Part shown: positions 5,456 to 13,096 of the stretch, piece by piece
Numbering within the stretch: position 1 is the stretch's first letter
Layout of the letters: each line of letters opens with the position of its first letter
Assembly (NCBI GenBank): GCA_947643295.1
Contig: CANRVM010000021.1
Location: 1 to 13,488, forward strand
Direction of reading: 5' to 3'
Length of the DNA stretch: 13,488 bases
Source of the DNA: an uncultured Mycoplasmatota bacterium
GTDB lineage: Bacteria; Bacillota_I; Bacilli_A; RF39; UBA660
Translations under genes and position numbers: made by a program
Notes under the pieces: generated by a model
Seen by the model: only the letters and a program-made list of their open reading frames with translations
Told to the model about the DNA's origin: nothing
Databases searched by the model: none

Positions 5456-7137
5456 AACGAATTTTAATATGTGCTTCTCTTAATTGTAACTCACTAATTT
5501 CAGAAGGAGATTCCATTAAAGCATCTGAACCACTAGCATTCATAGGAAAAGCAATTGTCTCACGAATATTTTCCTCTCCTAGTAAGAGCATTAACATACG
5601 GTCAATTCCTGGGGCCATTCCTGCATGAGGTGGTGCCCCATATTTAAAGGCTTCATATAATGCTTTGAATCTCTTTTCTATTTCTTCTTCTTTATATCCT
5701 GCAATAGAAAAAGCCTTTTTCATAATCTCTAAATCATGATTTCTAACCGCACCACTGGCAAGTTCGATTCCATTACATACGAAATCAAATTGATAAGCTA
5801 ACACTTCTTCTGGTTTTTTGGCATCTAGGCTTTCCATTCCACCTTGTGGCATACTAAATGGATTATGAGTAAAGATATACTTCTCTTCTTCTTCACTCCA
5901 TTCATACATTGGGAAATCCTTTACAATGCAAAACTTAAATTCATCCTTATCAATTAAACCAAGTTTACGTCCTAACTCATCACGAATTAAGCCTGCATAT
6001 TTATAGGCATTATTTCGATCTGCAATAAAGAAAATGACACTACCTGGTTTTAAATTTCCAATATCAATTAAATCTTCCCTTTCATCTTCTGATAGAAATT
6101 TATCGATAGGACCTGCAAAAGACATATCCTCATTTACTTTAAAATATCCAATTCCTGGCATACCTATACTAGAAGCATAATCTACTAATTCATTAAACCA
6201 AGAATTTGATTTTGTGGCAATATTCTTTACTACAATACCTTTAACAGTTACCTTTTTAAATGGTTTGAAAGTAGTTTCTTCAAATACTTCTGTTAAATCA
6301 ACTAGTTCTAATGGATTTCTTAAATCTGGTTTATCCGTACCAAATCTTTCCATAGACTCTTTATAACTTAAACGTGGAAAAGGTGCATCGGATATTTTTT
6401 TACCATTCCCAAATTTTTGAAAGGTTTCATAGAACACCTTTTCACCGATTTTTAACACATCTTCTTCTTCTACAAAAGACATTTCAAAATCTAACTGATA
6501 AAATTCTCCATAAACTCTATCACTTCTTGCATCTTCATCTCGAAAACATGGTGCAATTTGAAAATATTTATCAAATCCACCACACATTAATAATTGTTTA
6601 AATTGTTGTGGAGCTTGAGGAAGAGCATAAAACTTACCATGATATTTACGAGATGGAACAATAAAATCTCTTGCTCCTTCTGGTGATGATGCCGTTAAAA
6701 TTGGGGTTTGTAATTCTAAAAAATTTTCTTTTTTCATAATCTCTCTTAAAAAATCAATTACTTGTGTTCTAAAAATAATATTTTGTTTTACTTTTGGATT
6801 TCTTAAATCAAGATAACGATATTTCAACCTTACTTCCTCTGAAACTTCATGAGAAGTCATCACTTCAAATGGTAAAACATTAGAACTATTACCAAGTACC
6901 TCTAATTCATTTACTAATAGTACCAGAAACGGTAATACTAGATTCTCTTGTAATTCCATAAAAGATGGTATCATCATTACTAACAATTTGTAAAACTCCA
7001 CTATCATCACGGATATCAACAAAAATAACGCCTCCATGATCTCTAATATTTTCTACAAAACCAGCAATCTTAACTTCTCTATCAATTTCTTTTTCTGATA
7101 ACTCATAACACTTATGAGTCCTATATTTGTTAGCCAT
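5454..7137 (-). pseudogene. aspS: Aspartyl-tRNA synthetase (non-discriminating type), frameshifted with an internal deletion
   Basis: AspRS charges tRNA(Asp) and, in non-discriminating forms, also tRNA(Asn), giving the Asp-tRNA(Asn) that GatCAB amidates. The first frame (start 7137, after GAGAGGAG) gives 76 residues of the anticodon-binding OB fold, with RDHGG at 32-36, then stops at TGA (6907-6909). The next frame resumes at once with NELEVLG. It carries the class II motif 2 region (CFRDEDARSDR), YGEFYQLDFEMSF, the inserted GAD-type domain, FTHNPFSMPQGG and motif 3 (PHAGMAPGIDR). Compared with the family, about 20 residues are missing at the junction, the RPEG-to-TGEIEV part of the OB fold. 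His34 corresponds to the His31 tied to non-discrimination in Pseudomonas AspRS; the second determinant there, Gly82, falls in the lost segment. The enzyme is essential, so either another copy exists or this is an assembly error. It overlaps gatB by 8 bases. Confidence 0.85.
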
Positions 7138-8566
7138 TGTTTTTTCTCCTCTCTAATTCTTCCTTTATAATTTCTAACGACATATTTGGGTTTGCTTGTC
7201 TATTTGACTTTTGCATAACCTTTCCAATAAAGAAGTTATAAACATACGTATTTCCTTCTTCTACATATTGTCTTACCTGTTCTAGATTATCATCCATTAC
7301 TTCACAAATTAAGGTTAGTAATTCCTCTTTATCATTAATTTGATGTAGATTTTGTTTATTAATTAACTCGTTTGGATCTATTTCTTTTTCAATTGCTTGA
7401 TATAAAATCTTTTTCCCATGATCTAAAGAAATATCCTTGTTTTTCACTTTATCAATCACACCACTTAACATCTTGGGGGTAATAAATAATTCATTGATAC
7501 TAACTTCTAACTTCTTAACCGTAGAAAGAATAGCAGATGTTACAAAATTTACAGTAAGAGAAACATCAGAACCATAAGATAAAACTTCTTCAAAATAATC
7601 ACTAATATTCTTTTTACTAGATAACACTCCTGCATCATAATCCGATAAACCATATTCACTCATATATTTTTCATATCGCTCTAATTTTAGTTCTGGAATT
7701 TCGCCTCGTAACTCTTCATAAAATTCTTCTGTTAATGGTACTGGTGGAATATTTGGTTCCACGAAGTATTTATAATCAACTGCATCTACTTTCTCTCTCA
7801 TTGAATACGTTTTTCCATCTTCTGCGATACGACGAGTTTCCTGTACAATTTTTTCTCCTTTTTCAAGAAGTTCAGTTTGTCTTTTAATTTCATACTCAAT
7901 CGCATCTCTTACACTCGTGAAAGCATTGATATTTTTCATCTCTACTTTGGTACCAAGTTCAGTATCCGTATCTTTCATTAGAGAAATATTAACATCACAT
8001 CGCATTTGACCATAATTACTCTTTGCCTCACTAACACCTAAGAACAAAAAGACATCTCTTAAATCCTCTAAGAATATAACTGCTTCATCAGCACTTTCAA
8101 TACAAGGTTCTGTTACAATCTCGATTAGAGGAACTCCACTCCTGTTATAATCAATTAAAGAGTAATTACTAAAGTGTTCTAGTGAAGCTGTATCTTCTTC
8201 TAAATGTAATTGATGAATCAAAATTCTTTTTTTATTTCCCTTTACCAAAATATCTAAATAACCATTTCTTCCCATTGGTTTTGTAATCTGTGTTATTTGA
8301 TATCCTTTTGGAAGATCTGGATAAAAATAGTTTTTACGATCAAAAATCACCTCATCTGGATTGGTACAATGAAGAGCCATTGCAGTTTTTAATGCTTTTT
8401 TTACTGCCTCTTTGTTAGGAACAGGCAAGATACCTGGAAGACCTAAGTCAACGGTAGAAACATTAATATTGGGTGTTTCCGTAAATTCATTGGGAGAAGC
8501 AGAAAAATTTTTCGATTTTGTCTCTAATTCACAATGAACTTCTAATCCAATCACAACTTTATACAT
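7130..8566 (-). CDS. gatB: Asp-tRNA(Asn)/Glu-tRNA(Gln) amidotransferase subunit B
   Basis: GatB binds the misacylated tRNA and activates its side-chain carboxylate with ATP before amidation. I chose the ATG at 8566, giving the usual VVIGLEVHCEL start with AGGTGAAG upstream, over a GTG three codons earlier. The length is 478 residues, normal for the family. Recognisable blocks are DLGLPGILPVPNKEAV, RKNYFYPDLPKGYQITQ, LHLEEDTA and DYNRSGVPLIEIVTEP, then the C-terminal helical and YqeY-like tail ending in QANPNM. The paired cysteines that bind zinc in many GatB proteins are replaced (FSASPNEF, VSTVDLG), as in Staphylococcus aureus GatB. It overlaps gatA and aspS by 8 bases each, so translation is probably coupled. 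Confidence 0.97.
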   Translation of the reverse strand: MYKVVIGLEVHCELETKSKNFSASPNEFTETPNINVSTVDLGLPGILPVPNKEAVKKALKTAMALHCTNPDEVIFDRKNYFYPDLPKGYQITQITKPMGRNGYLDILVKGNKKRILIHQLHLEEDTASLEHFSNYSLIDYNRSGVPLIEIVTEPCIESADEAVIFLEDLRDVFLFLGVSEAKSNYGQMRCDVNISLMKDTDTELGTKVEMKNINAFTSVRDAIEYEIKRQTELLEKGEKIVQETRRIAEDGKTYSMREKVDAVDYKYFVEPNIPPVPLTEEFYEELRGEIPELKLERYEKYMSEYGLSDYDAGVLSSKKNISDYFEEVLSYGSDVSLTVNFVTSAILSTVKKLEVSINELFITPKMLSGVIDKVKNKDISLDHGKKILYQAIEKEIDPNELINKQNLHQINDKEELLTLICEVMDDNLEQVRQYVEEGNTYVYNFFIGKVMQKSNRQANPNMSLEIIKEELERRKNNG

Positions 8567-10004
8567 TTTCTTCACCTGCCTTGATTCCTTTTAACCCTGT
8601 TAATGCTTCAATTTTGTTGGCCATATTAAGAACGACATCATCTTCCATTGCACGTCCTGTGATATTAACACCCACTGGCATTTTTTCATCATCGAAACAG
8701 TAAGGAATGCTAATCGATGGGAAACCTCCAAAGTTACCAATTACTAAATGATTTTCTAAGATGTAATGACTATCTGATACTTGTTCAGAGGATTCCTTAA
8801 ATTTCGGTGCTCCTCCTCCACTAGCTGGCAAAATCATACCATCATACTCCTCGAATAACTCGTTCATCTTTTCTACGATTAATCTTCTGATACGACAAGC
8901 ATTTAAGTATAACTTTTCTTGATTTTCTTTTTGTAAGATATAGCTTCCTAACACAAAACGTCTTTTAATTAATTCAGAAAATCCTTCTGTCCTTGCATGG
9001 AACATAATTTCTTCTATATTTTCTCCACTACCTCTTGGACCAAATTGAATACCTGTTAGATTGGCGTTATTACTAGTAGCTTCCGCACAACTAATTGCCA
9101 TATAAGTAGGATAGATAGCTTCTAATAGTTTTTTATCAAAACTAACTTCTTCTATGATAAATCCTTCTTCTCTACATTTTTCAAGTAACTTGTGAAATTC
9201 ATTCATTGTTTTTTCTAACTTTTCTGTTTTATCAGGATACATTTCTAAATCACAGATTTCTTTAATATAAAATAGTTTTTTTCCTTTTATGTCTTTTTGG
9301 ATTTCCTCGGCATAAATCTTTCCATCATTTTCTAAGGATGTCATATCCTTAGAATCTTGACCTTTTATGATATCGGTTACAATGGCAACATCCTCAACAC
9401 TTCTTGCAAATACACCAACATGATCTAAGCTTGAAGCAAAAGCAAACAAACCATAACGAGATATTCTTCCATACGTAGGTTTAAATCCTACTACTCCTCC
9501 AAAAGAAGCTGGCTTTCTGATGGAGTCTCCAGTATCAGAACCAATCGCAAAGGGAACGATACCTAATGCTACTGCAGAAGCGCTTCCCGCAGAGCTTCCT
9601 CCAATTAGATGTTCTTTATTCCAAGGATTTCTTACAACACCTGTATTTGCTGTTGTACCAGTACCTCCCATCGCAAGTTCATCTAATACTGTTTTCCCAA
9701 GTAGTACTGCTCCTGAGTTTTTTAACTTTTGATAGACTGTAGCATCATATACAGGAACATAATCTTTTAAAATATTAGAAGAAGCAGTTGTTAAAATACC
9801 CGATGTAGAAATATTGTCCTTTAAGGCATAAGGAATCCCTTTTAAAATGGAATCGGCACGTCTTTTGGATTTTGCTTCGTCTAAGATAGTCACAAAAGAG
9901 TTATACTCTCCTTGATATTTTTCTGCAAGAGTTTTAGCTTCTTCAAATAACTCTTCTTTTGTTACTTCTTCTTTTTCTAATTTTTCATGTAATTCTCTTA
10001 TCAT
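8559..10004 (-). CDS. gatA: Asp-tRNA(Asn)/Glu-tRNA(Gln) amidotransferase subunit A
   Basis: GatA is the glutaminase subunit. It releases ammonia from glutamine, and the ammonia passes to GatB. The amidase-signature catalytic triad is intact at the expected spacing: Lys62 in ALKDN, Ser137 in GGSSAGSA and Ser161 in GSDTGDSIRKPA. The length of 481 residues is normal. The signature reads GDSIRKPAS where many GatA proteins have GGSIRQPAA, a substitution the amidase pattern allows. The start follows AAGGTGGTGG, which lies inside the end of gatC, one base away. It shares the T-box-controlled transcript with gatC, gatB and aspS. Confidence 0.98.
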   Translation of the reverse strand: MIRELHEKLEKEEVTKEELFEEAKTLAEKYQGEYNSFVTILDEAKSKRRADSILKGIPYALKDNISTSGILTTASSNILKDYVPVYDATVYQKLKNSGAVLLGKTVLDELAMGGTGTTANTGVVRNPWNKEHLIGGSSAGSASAVALGIVPFAIGSDTGDSIRKPASFGGVVGFKPTYGRISRYGLFAFASSLDHVGVFARSVEDVAIVTDIIKGQDSKDMTSLENDGKIYAEEIQKDIKGKKLFYIKEICDLEMYPDKTEKLEKTMNEFHKLLEKCREEGFIIEEVSFDKKLLEAIYPTYMAISCAEATSNNANLTGIQFGPRGSGENIEEIMFHARTEGFSELIKRRFVLGSYILQKENQEKLYLNACRIRRLIVEKMNELFEEYDGMILPASGGGAPKFKESSEQVSDSHYILENHLVIGNFGGFPSISIPYCFDDEKMPVGVNITGRAMEDDVVLNMANKIEALTGLKGIKAGEENV

Positions 10005-10005
10005 T

Positions 10006-10299
10006 TTATTCCACCACCTTTGGAACTTTTACTTGATCATTTACTTGATGTTTTGCATTTTCTAATACTTCTCCAACTGTTAAATAATCTCCAATTTCAT
10101 CTTCTCTAAGCTTTCTCTTTTTATCAAGTCGGAAGGGAAATGTCATTGGTTTAATATTCTTTATATTAGGAATATTACCAATTTTTTCCATTTGATTTAA
10201 AATAACTTGGAATTCTTTTTGAAGAGTTTCATATTCTTCTTCTTTCATATCAAACATTAACTTATGAGCAAAACTTCTAAGTTTTTCTTTTTCAATCAT
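10006..10299 (-). CDS. gatC: Asp-tRNA(Asn)/Glu-tRNA(Gln) amidotransferase subunit C
   Basis: GatC is the small subunit that wraps around GatA and GatB and stabilises the complex. The 97-residue length, two N-terminal helices (LRSFAHKLMFDMKEEE), the central NIKPMTFPFRLD turn and the VGEVLENA end are typical. The start follows TTAGGAGGATAATAG, only a few bases after the T-box terminator, as expected for the first gene of a T-box operon. Confidence 0.95.
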   Translation of the reverse strand: MIEKEKLRSFAHKLMFDMKEEEYETLQKEFQVILNQMEKIGNIPNIKNIKPMTFPFRLDKKRKLREDEIGDYLTVGEVLENAKHQVNDQVKVPKVVE

Positions 10300-10314
10300 C
10301 TATTATCCTCCTAA

Positions 10315-10358
10315 CAAAAAAACACTAGTTCCTCCACAAAGGGACGAAAACTAGTGTT
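10315..10358 (-). terminator. Regulated terminator hairpin of the T-box leader
   Basis: The arms at 10358-10349 (AACACTAGTT) and 10330-10321 (AACTAGTGTT) form a perfect 10-bp stem on the minus strand, followed by a U-run just before the gatC ribosome binding site. The conserved T-box sequence sits directly 5' of it, so an antiterminator can form in its place when uncharged tRNA binds. Confidence 0.92.
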
Positions 10359-10569
10359 CCGCGGTACCACCCAATTTATTATAAAGTTCTTATAATCGCT
10401 TCATTCTATGAAATATAGTATTGTTAACGGTATACTACCGGCTTAGCCTACTAATGGGTTCGGTAAGCAACTCCAGAGTGTTCTTTCAAAAAGTATCCAT
10501 CGTTAGGCTTTCACCAATTCCTAACTCGCTTCGACTTTTACTAGTTTACTTTTCTCCTTCACAGTCGAT
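10315..10569 (-). promoter_or_regulatory. T-box riboswitch controlling gatCAB-aspS
   Basis: The leader has the canonical T-box sequence GGGTGGTACCGCGG (10372-10359). It also has a Stem I with AGCGAG (variant of AGAGAG), the distal GGTGAAAGCC module, the CTGGAGTTGC side of the helix, and AGTAGGC after the specifier region. A short Stem III (CGGTAGTATACCG) follows, then the terminator. Uncharged cognate tRNA pairs with the specifier codon and the T-box bulge and prevents termination. The specifier region reads CCGAACCCATTAGTAGGC (10463-10446). The gene content predicts Asn or Asp, and AAC at 10460-10458 would fit Asn, but the usual register after GAA points to CCC/CCA or, just before AGTAGG, to ATT. 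I leave the codon unassigned. Confidence 0.95.
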
Positions 10570-10575
10570 ACATAA

Positions 10576-10604
10576 ATTATAAGGATATTTATTCTATTTG
10601 TCAA
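10576..10604 (-). promoter_or_regulatory. Consensus promoter of the gatCAB-aspS operon
   Basis: On the minus strand, TTGACA (10604-10599) and TATAAT (10581-10576) are both perfect and exactly 17 bases apart. Transcription should start near 10569 and run about 270 bases through the T-box before gatC. Confidence 0.93.
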
Positions 10605-10652
10605 TATCTACTTTTAGTATATCCCAAATATTCTTATCTTATTACTAAATAT

Positions 10653-10685
10653 AAAAAAAGAAAAAGATGGTTATTAATTCTTTTT
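10653..10685 (-). terminator. Terminator of the 214-residue protein gene
   Basis: On the minus strand, AAAAAGA (10685-10679) pairs with TCTTTTT (10667-10661), and a run of T follows. The stem overlaps the stop codon and is all A/T except one pair, so termination strength is uncertain. Confidence 0.5.
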
Positions 10686-11318
10686 ATGATCTCTTTTTAT
10701 CTTACAAAAATCAATAATAATTGCTTCTGTTTCTTCTACAGGATTTCCTTCTATTTTCTCTGTTGGGCATAAGAAAGAAATTGGTGATATATCTTCTTCA
10801 CTACCTGAAAAAATCATTTCTATTTTATTGTCACAAAAGGTATTAATTGTATTTAAGAATTCTTTATCTTGTTTTAATTCTTCTCTAGCAAAATCTTGAA
10901 ATATATCCATCGCCCTTTTGGGTGATTGTTCTCCTTCTATATTAGTAGTTGTATTTAATTCAACAACATAATCATAATAAATCATAGAAGAGATTCCAAC
11001 ATCAATGCCATTTTCTTTTTCTATTTGGCTAATTTTATCATAAATAAATAATTTTGTATAAAAATCTCTTTGGAATTTTATACTTCTTTGTTTTGTAAAA
11101 ATATCTTTCATTTCTACTATATCTGTTGTATTATTTAATTTCATTCTATAAAGAAAATATAGCTCATGTAATACACTACTTTCTTCACTGCTTATATCAT
11201 ATTCTTGTTGAGCTAACATTCTTTCCCCACATTTAAAATAATAATTATCATAGATAATTTCTTGCATCGACTTACTCTTATAATCTATTAATTCTTTTAA
11301 TGCTTGATATGCACCCAT
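10674..11318 (-). CDS. Orphan 214-residue protein divergent from trpS
   Basis: I do not recognise this protein. It is soluble, largely helical and acidic, with no signal peptide or membrane segment. Visible features are an N-terminal helical part with FKCGERMLAQQEYDI (28-42), a central DFYTKLFIYDKISQIEK stretch, and a C-terminal part with Cys161, Cys184 and Cys204. The start is supported by GAGGGGG about 9 bases upstream. It shares a divergent promoter region with trpS, arranged around one common -35 hexamer, which suggests co-expression with tryptophanyl-tRNA synthetase. That does not by itself imply a related function. Confidence 0.8.
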   Translation of the reverse strand: MGAYQALKELIDYKSKSMQEIIYDNYYFKCGERMLAQQEYDISSEESSVLHELYFLYRMKLNNTTDIVEMKDIFTKQRSIKFQRDFYTKLFIYDKISQIEKENGIDVGISSMIYYDYVVELNTTTNIEGEQSPKRAMDIFQDFAREELKQDKEFLNTINTFCDNKIEMIFSGSEEDISPISFLCPTEKIEGNPVEETEAIIIDFCKIKRDHKKN

Positions 11319-11344
11319 AACCGAAGCCCCCTCAAATTTCCTAT

Positions 11345-11373
11345 ATTATACCAAAAATTGCTTTGTTTTGCAA
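11345..11373 (-). promoter_or_regulatory. Promoter of the 214-residue protein gene, sharing its -35 with trpS
   Basis: On the minus strand, TTGCAA (11373-11368) and TATAAT (11350-11345) are 17 bases apart. TTGCAA is its own reverse complement and also serves as the -35 of the trpS promoter on the other strand. The predicted leader is about 20 bases. Confidence 0.75.
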
Positions 11374-11396
11374 GTATTTTTGTAATGTGCTATAAT
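11368..11396 (+). promoter_or_regulatory. Promoter of trpS, sharing its -35 with the divergent gene
   Basis: TTGCAA (11368-11373), a 17-base spacer and TATAAT (11391-11396) with TGC before it (extended -10). Transcription should begin near 11403, at the ribosome binding site itself, leaving a leader of only about 12 bases. There is therefore no room for a T-box or trp leader here. Confidence 0.8.
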
Positions 11397-11414
11397 GAAT
11401 CAAGGAGGGATTTT

Positions 11415-12419
11415 ATGTCAAAAACAATATTAACGGGAATTAGACCTACTGGAAATCTACATTTAGGTCATTTATTTGGAGCTTGTAATAATTGGAAAAA
11501 AATGCAAGAAGAATACAACTTTTTCTTAGAAATAGCGGATGTTCAAGCTCTCACTGATAATTTTAATAATCCTCTTAAAGTAAGACAAAATATAAAAGAA
11601 TTAGTACTAGATTTATTATCCGTTGGAATTAATCCTAATAAAGTTCATATTTTTATTCAATCGAAAATACCAGAGATTGCAGAACTAACAGTATTCTATT
11701 CAAATTTAGTGACGGTATCACGATTATTCCGAAATCCTACAGTTAAAAATGAAGTTGCGCAAAAGAAAGAATTATTTGGTAACAATGGAGAAAGTATTAC
11801 TTATGGTTTTTTAGGATATCCAGTATCTCAAGCAGCCGACATTACTTGTTTTTCTGGTGAAGTAGTTCCTGTTGGTGAAGATCAACTACCTCTTTTAGAA
11901 CAATGTAGAGAGATTGTTAGAAAGTTTAATTCTATTTATGGCGATACATTAAAAGAACCTAGTCCTGTTTTAAGTAATGAAAAAAGATTAAAAGGACTTG
12001 ACGGAAATGAGAAAATGGGAAAAAGTCTTGGTAATGCTATCTTTCTAGTGGATAATGATGAAACAATACAAAAGAAGGTGATGTCTGCTGTTACAGATTC
12101 AAAAAAAATAAAGAAAGACGATCCAGCTAATCCTGATATTTGTATGGTCTACTACTATCATAAAATTGTAACTGAAAAAAAAGATTTAGAAAATGTGTGC
12201 AAAGAGTGTAAAAATGGAGAACGTGGTTGTGTTGCTTGTAAACAAGAATTAATAAAAAATCTAAAAAGATTACTAGAACCAATTCGAAAAAAAAGAAAAT
12301 ACTATGAAGAACATGACGAAGAAGTCAAAAAAATCATAGAAGATGGAACAAACACTGCTAAAGAAGTTGCAAAAGAAAATATGAAAAAAATAAAACACGC
12401 TATGGAAATAGATTACTAG
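11415..12419 (+). CDS. trpS: Tryptophanyl-tRNA synthetase with possible [4Fe-4S] cysteine motif
   Basis: TrpRS is a class I synthetase that charges tRNA(Trp). I chose the ATG at 11415, after AAGGAGGG, because upstream in-frame codons lie before the promoter. The product has 334 residues, normal for TrpRS. The HIGH-type motif is GNLHLGHL (13-20), and KMSKS appears as KMGKS (200-204). DVQALTD (42-48) and the VGEDQLPLLEQCREI block are also present. Near the anticodon-binding end, Cys243, Cys265, Cys272 and Cys275 are spaced C-x21-C-x6-C-x2-C. This is one residue from the C-x22-C-x6-C-x2-C [4Fe-4S] motif of Thermotoga maritima TrpRS. Cluster binding is inferred. The terminator overlaps the stop codon. 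Confidence 0.97.
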   Translation: MSKTILTGIRPTGNLHLGHLFGACNNWKKMQEEYNFFLEIADVQALTDNFNNPLKVRQNIKELVLDLLSVGINPNKVHIFIQSKIPEIAELTVFYSNLVTVSRLFRNPTVKNEVAQKKELFGNNGESITYGFLGYPVSQAADITCFSGEVVPVGEDQLPLLEQCREIVRKFNSIYGDTLKEPSPVLSNEKRLKGLDGNEKMGKSLGNAIFLVDNDETIQKKVMSAVTDSKKIKKDDPANPDICMVYYYHKIVTEKKDLENVCKECKNGERGCVACKQELIKNLKRLLEPIRKKRKYYEEHDEEVKKIIEDGTNTAKEVAKENMKKIKHAMEIDY

Positions 12420-12432
12420 TCTATTTCTTTTT
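12405..12432 (+). terminator. Terminator of trpS
   Basis: GAAATAGA (12405-12412) and TCTATTTC (12420-12427) form a perfect 8-bp stem around a 7-base loop that contains the trpS stop codon. Five T follow. It separates trpS from the convergent gene ending at 12431. Confidence 0.85.
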
Positions 12433-13096
12433 AATTGGATGCTGTTTTATTTTTTTTGTGAGTTAATTTTAATATTTTAAATAATTCATTATGTTTATCA
12501 CTAAAATTTCGTTCAATATCATCCATTAATAAGTGATATTTCTCTTCAAAGCTTTTAGAAGAAGTTGGAAATATTTCCTCATAAAGATAATTTATTTTTT
12601 CTGTCATCTTCTTCTTATAAGCATAATTTAATTCTTTTACCAAATAGTTTTGATGATATTCTTCTTCTCTCGTTAGAAAATGAACTTTTTTATTCATTCC
12701 TACCTTTTTATAGGCTATATTAGTTACTTTTAATTCTTCTCCTATTTCTAATATCTCCTCTTCTTCATCTAATAATAAAAAGCTTCTATAGAGCAATTTC
12801 CCATCCTTTGAAAATTCTGCACCTAATACTTTAAAACCGTCAGTAAATAGCGCTGCATAGTCAATCACACTCACTTTATCATTCGTATATACATCACATC
12901 TTTTATAAATGCTTTTTAAAAACTCTTTATCGACAGTAATTTGATGGTTAATCATATCCTCTAAACATTCTGTCTTAACTTTTATAATTGGTATTTTTTT
13001 GATATGCTCAATATCATCCTTATTACTCCATTCAAAAAATTCATATACTCTATCTCCATCTAATAAATTTAATAAAATATCATATACGTTTAACAT
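12431..13096 (-). CDS. Probable DUF3603 (UPF0736)-like protein
   Basis: I chose the ATG at 13096, which follows AAAGGAGAG at 5 bases, over an in-frame ATG nine codons upstream without such a site. The 221-residue soluble protein starts with MLNVYDILLNLLDGDRVYEF. It has FFEWSNKDDIEHIKKIPIIKV, a middle with IDYAALFTDG, and SFLLLDEEEEILEI, followed by a helical C-terminal half from LTREEEYH to LFKILKLT. This order (FHEW-like, D-x-IE-x-L-x-x-IPL, then TDG, then S-x-L-x-x-x-E) resembles B. subtilis YjbA, a DUF3603 protein of unknown function. The match is from memory and partial. It overlaps the upstream small membrane protein gene by 17 bases, so the two are co-transcribed. Confidence 0.75.
   Translation of the reverse strand: MLNVYDILLNLLDGDRVYEFFEWSNKDDIEHIKKIPIIKVKTECLEDMINHQITVDKEFLKSIYKRCDVYTNDKVSVIDYAALFTDGFKVLGAEFSKDGKLLYRSFLLLDEEEEILEIGEELKVTNIAYKKVGMNKKVHFLTREEEYHQNYLVKELNYAYKKKMTEKINYLYEEIFPTSSKSFEEKYHLLMDDIERNFSDKHNELFKILKLTHKKNKTASN

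Noticed and set aside
5381..5467. Plus-strand 28-codon ORF beginning MNNLLLTTNN
   Set aside because: It runs through the operon terminator hairpin into the end of aspS and has only a weak ribosome binding site; chance reading is likely.
6374..6601. Plus-strand ORF inside aspS, and similar plus-strand frames inside gatA and at the gatA/gatB junction
   Set aside because: They are antisense shadows of well-supported genes and have no ribosome binding site that I could see.
6907..6912. Programmed +1 frameshift or recoded TGA in aspS
   Set aside because: AAA TGA could slip as in prfB, and TGA could be Trp, but about 20 conserved residues are also absent, and reading through TGA reaches another stop after a few codons. 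A deletion explains more.
6842..7037. Upstream start of the long aspS frame (hydrophobic N-terminus)
   Set aside because: This stretch is the wrong-frame reading of the true OB-fold codons and gives a nonsensical Leu/Val-rich sequence.
7130..8566. GatB lacks the zinc-binding cysteine pairs
   Set aside because: The same loss is known in Staphylococcus aureus and other Bacilli, so it is lineage-typical rather than novel.
11304..11414. N-terminal extension of trpS
   Set aside because: It lies upstream of and within the promoter, and MSKTILTGIRPTG after AAGGAGGG is the normal start.
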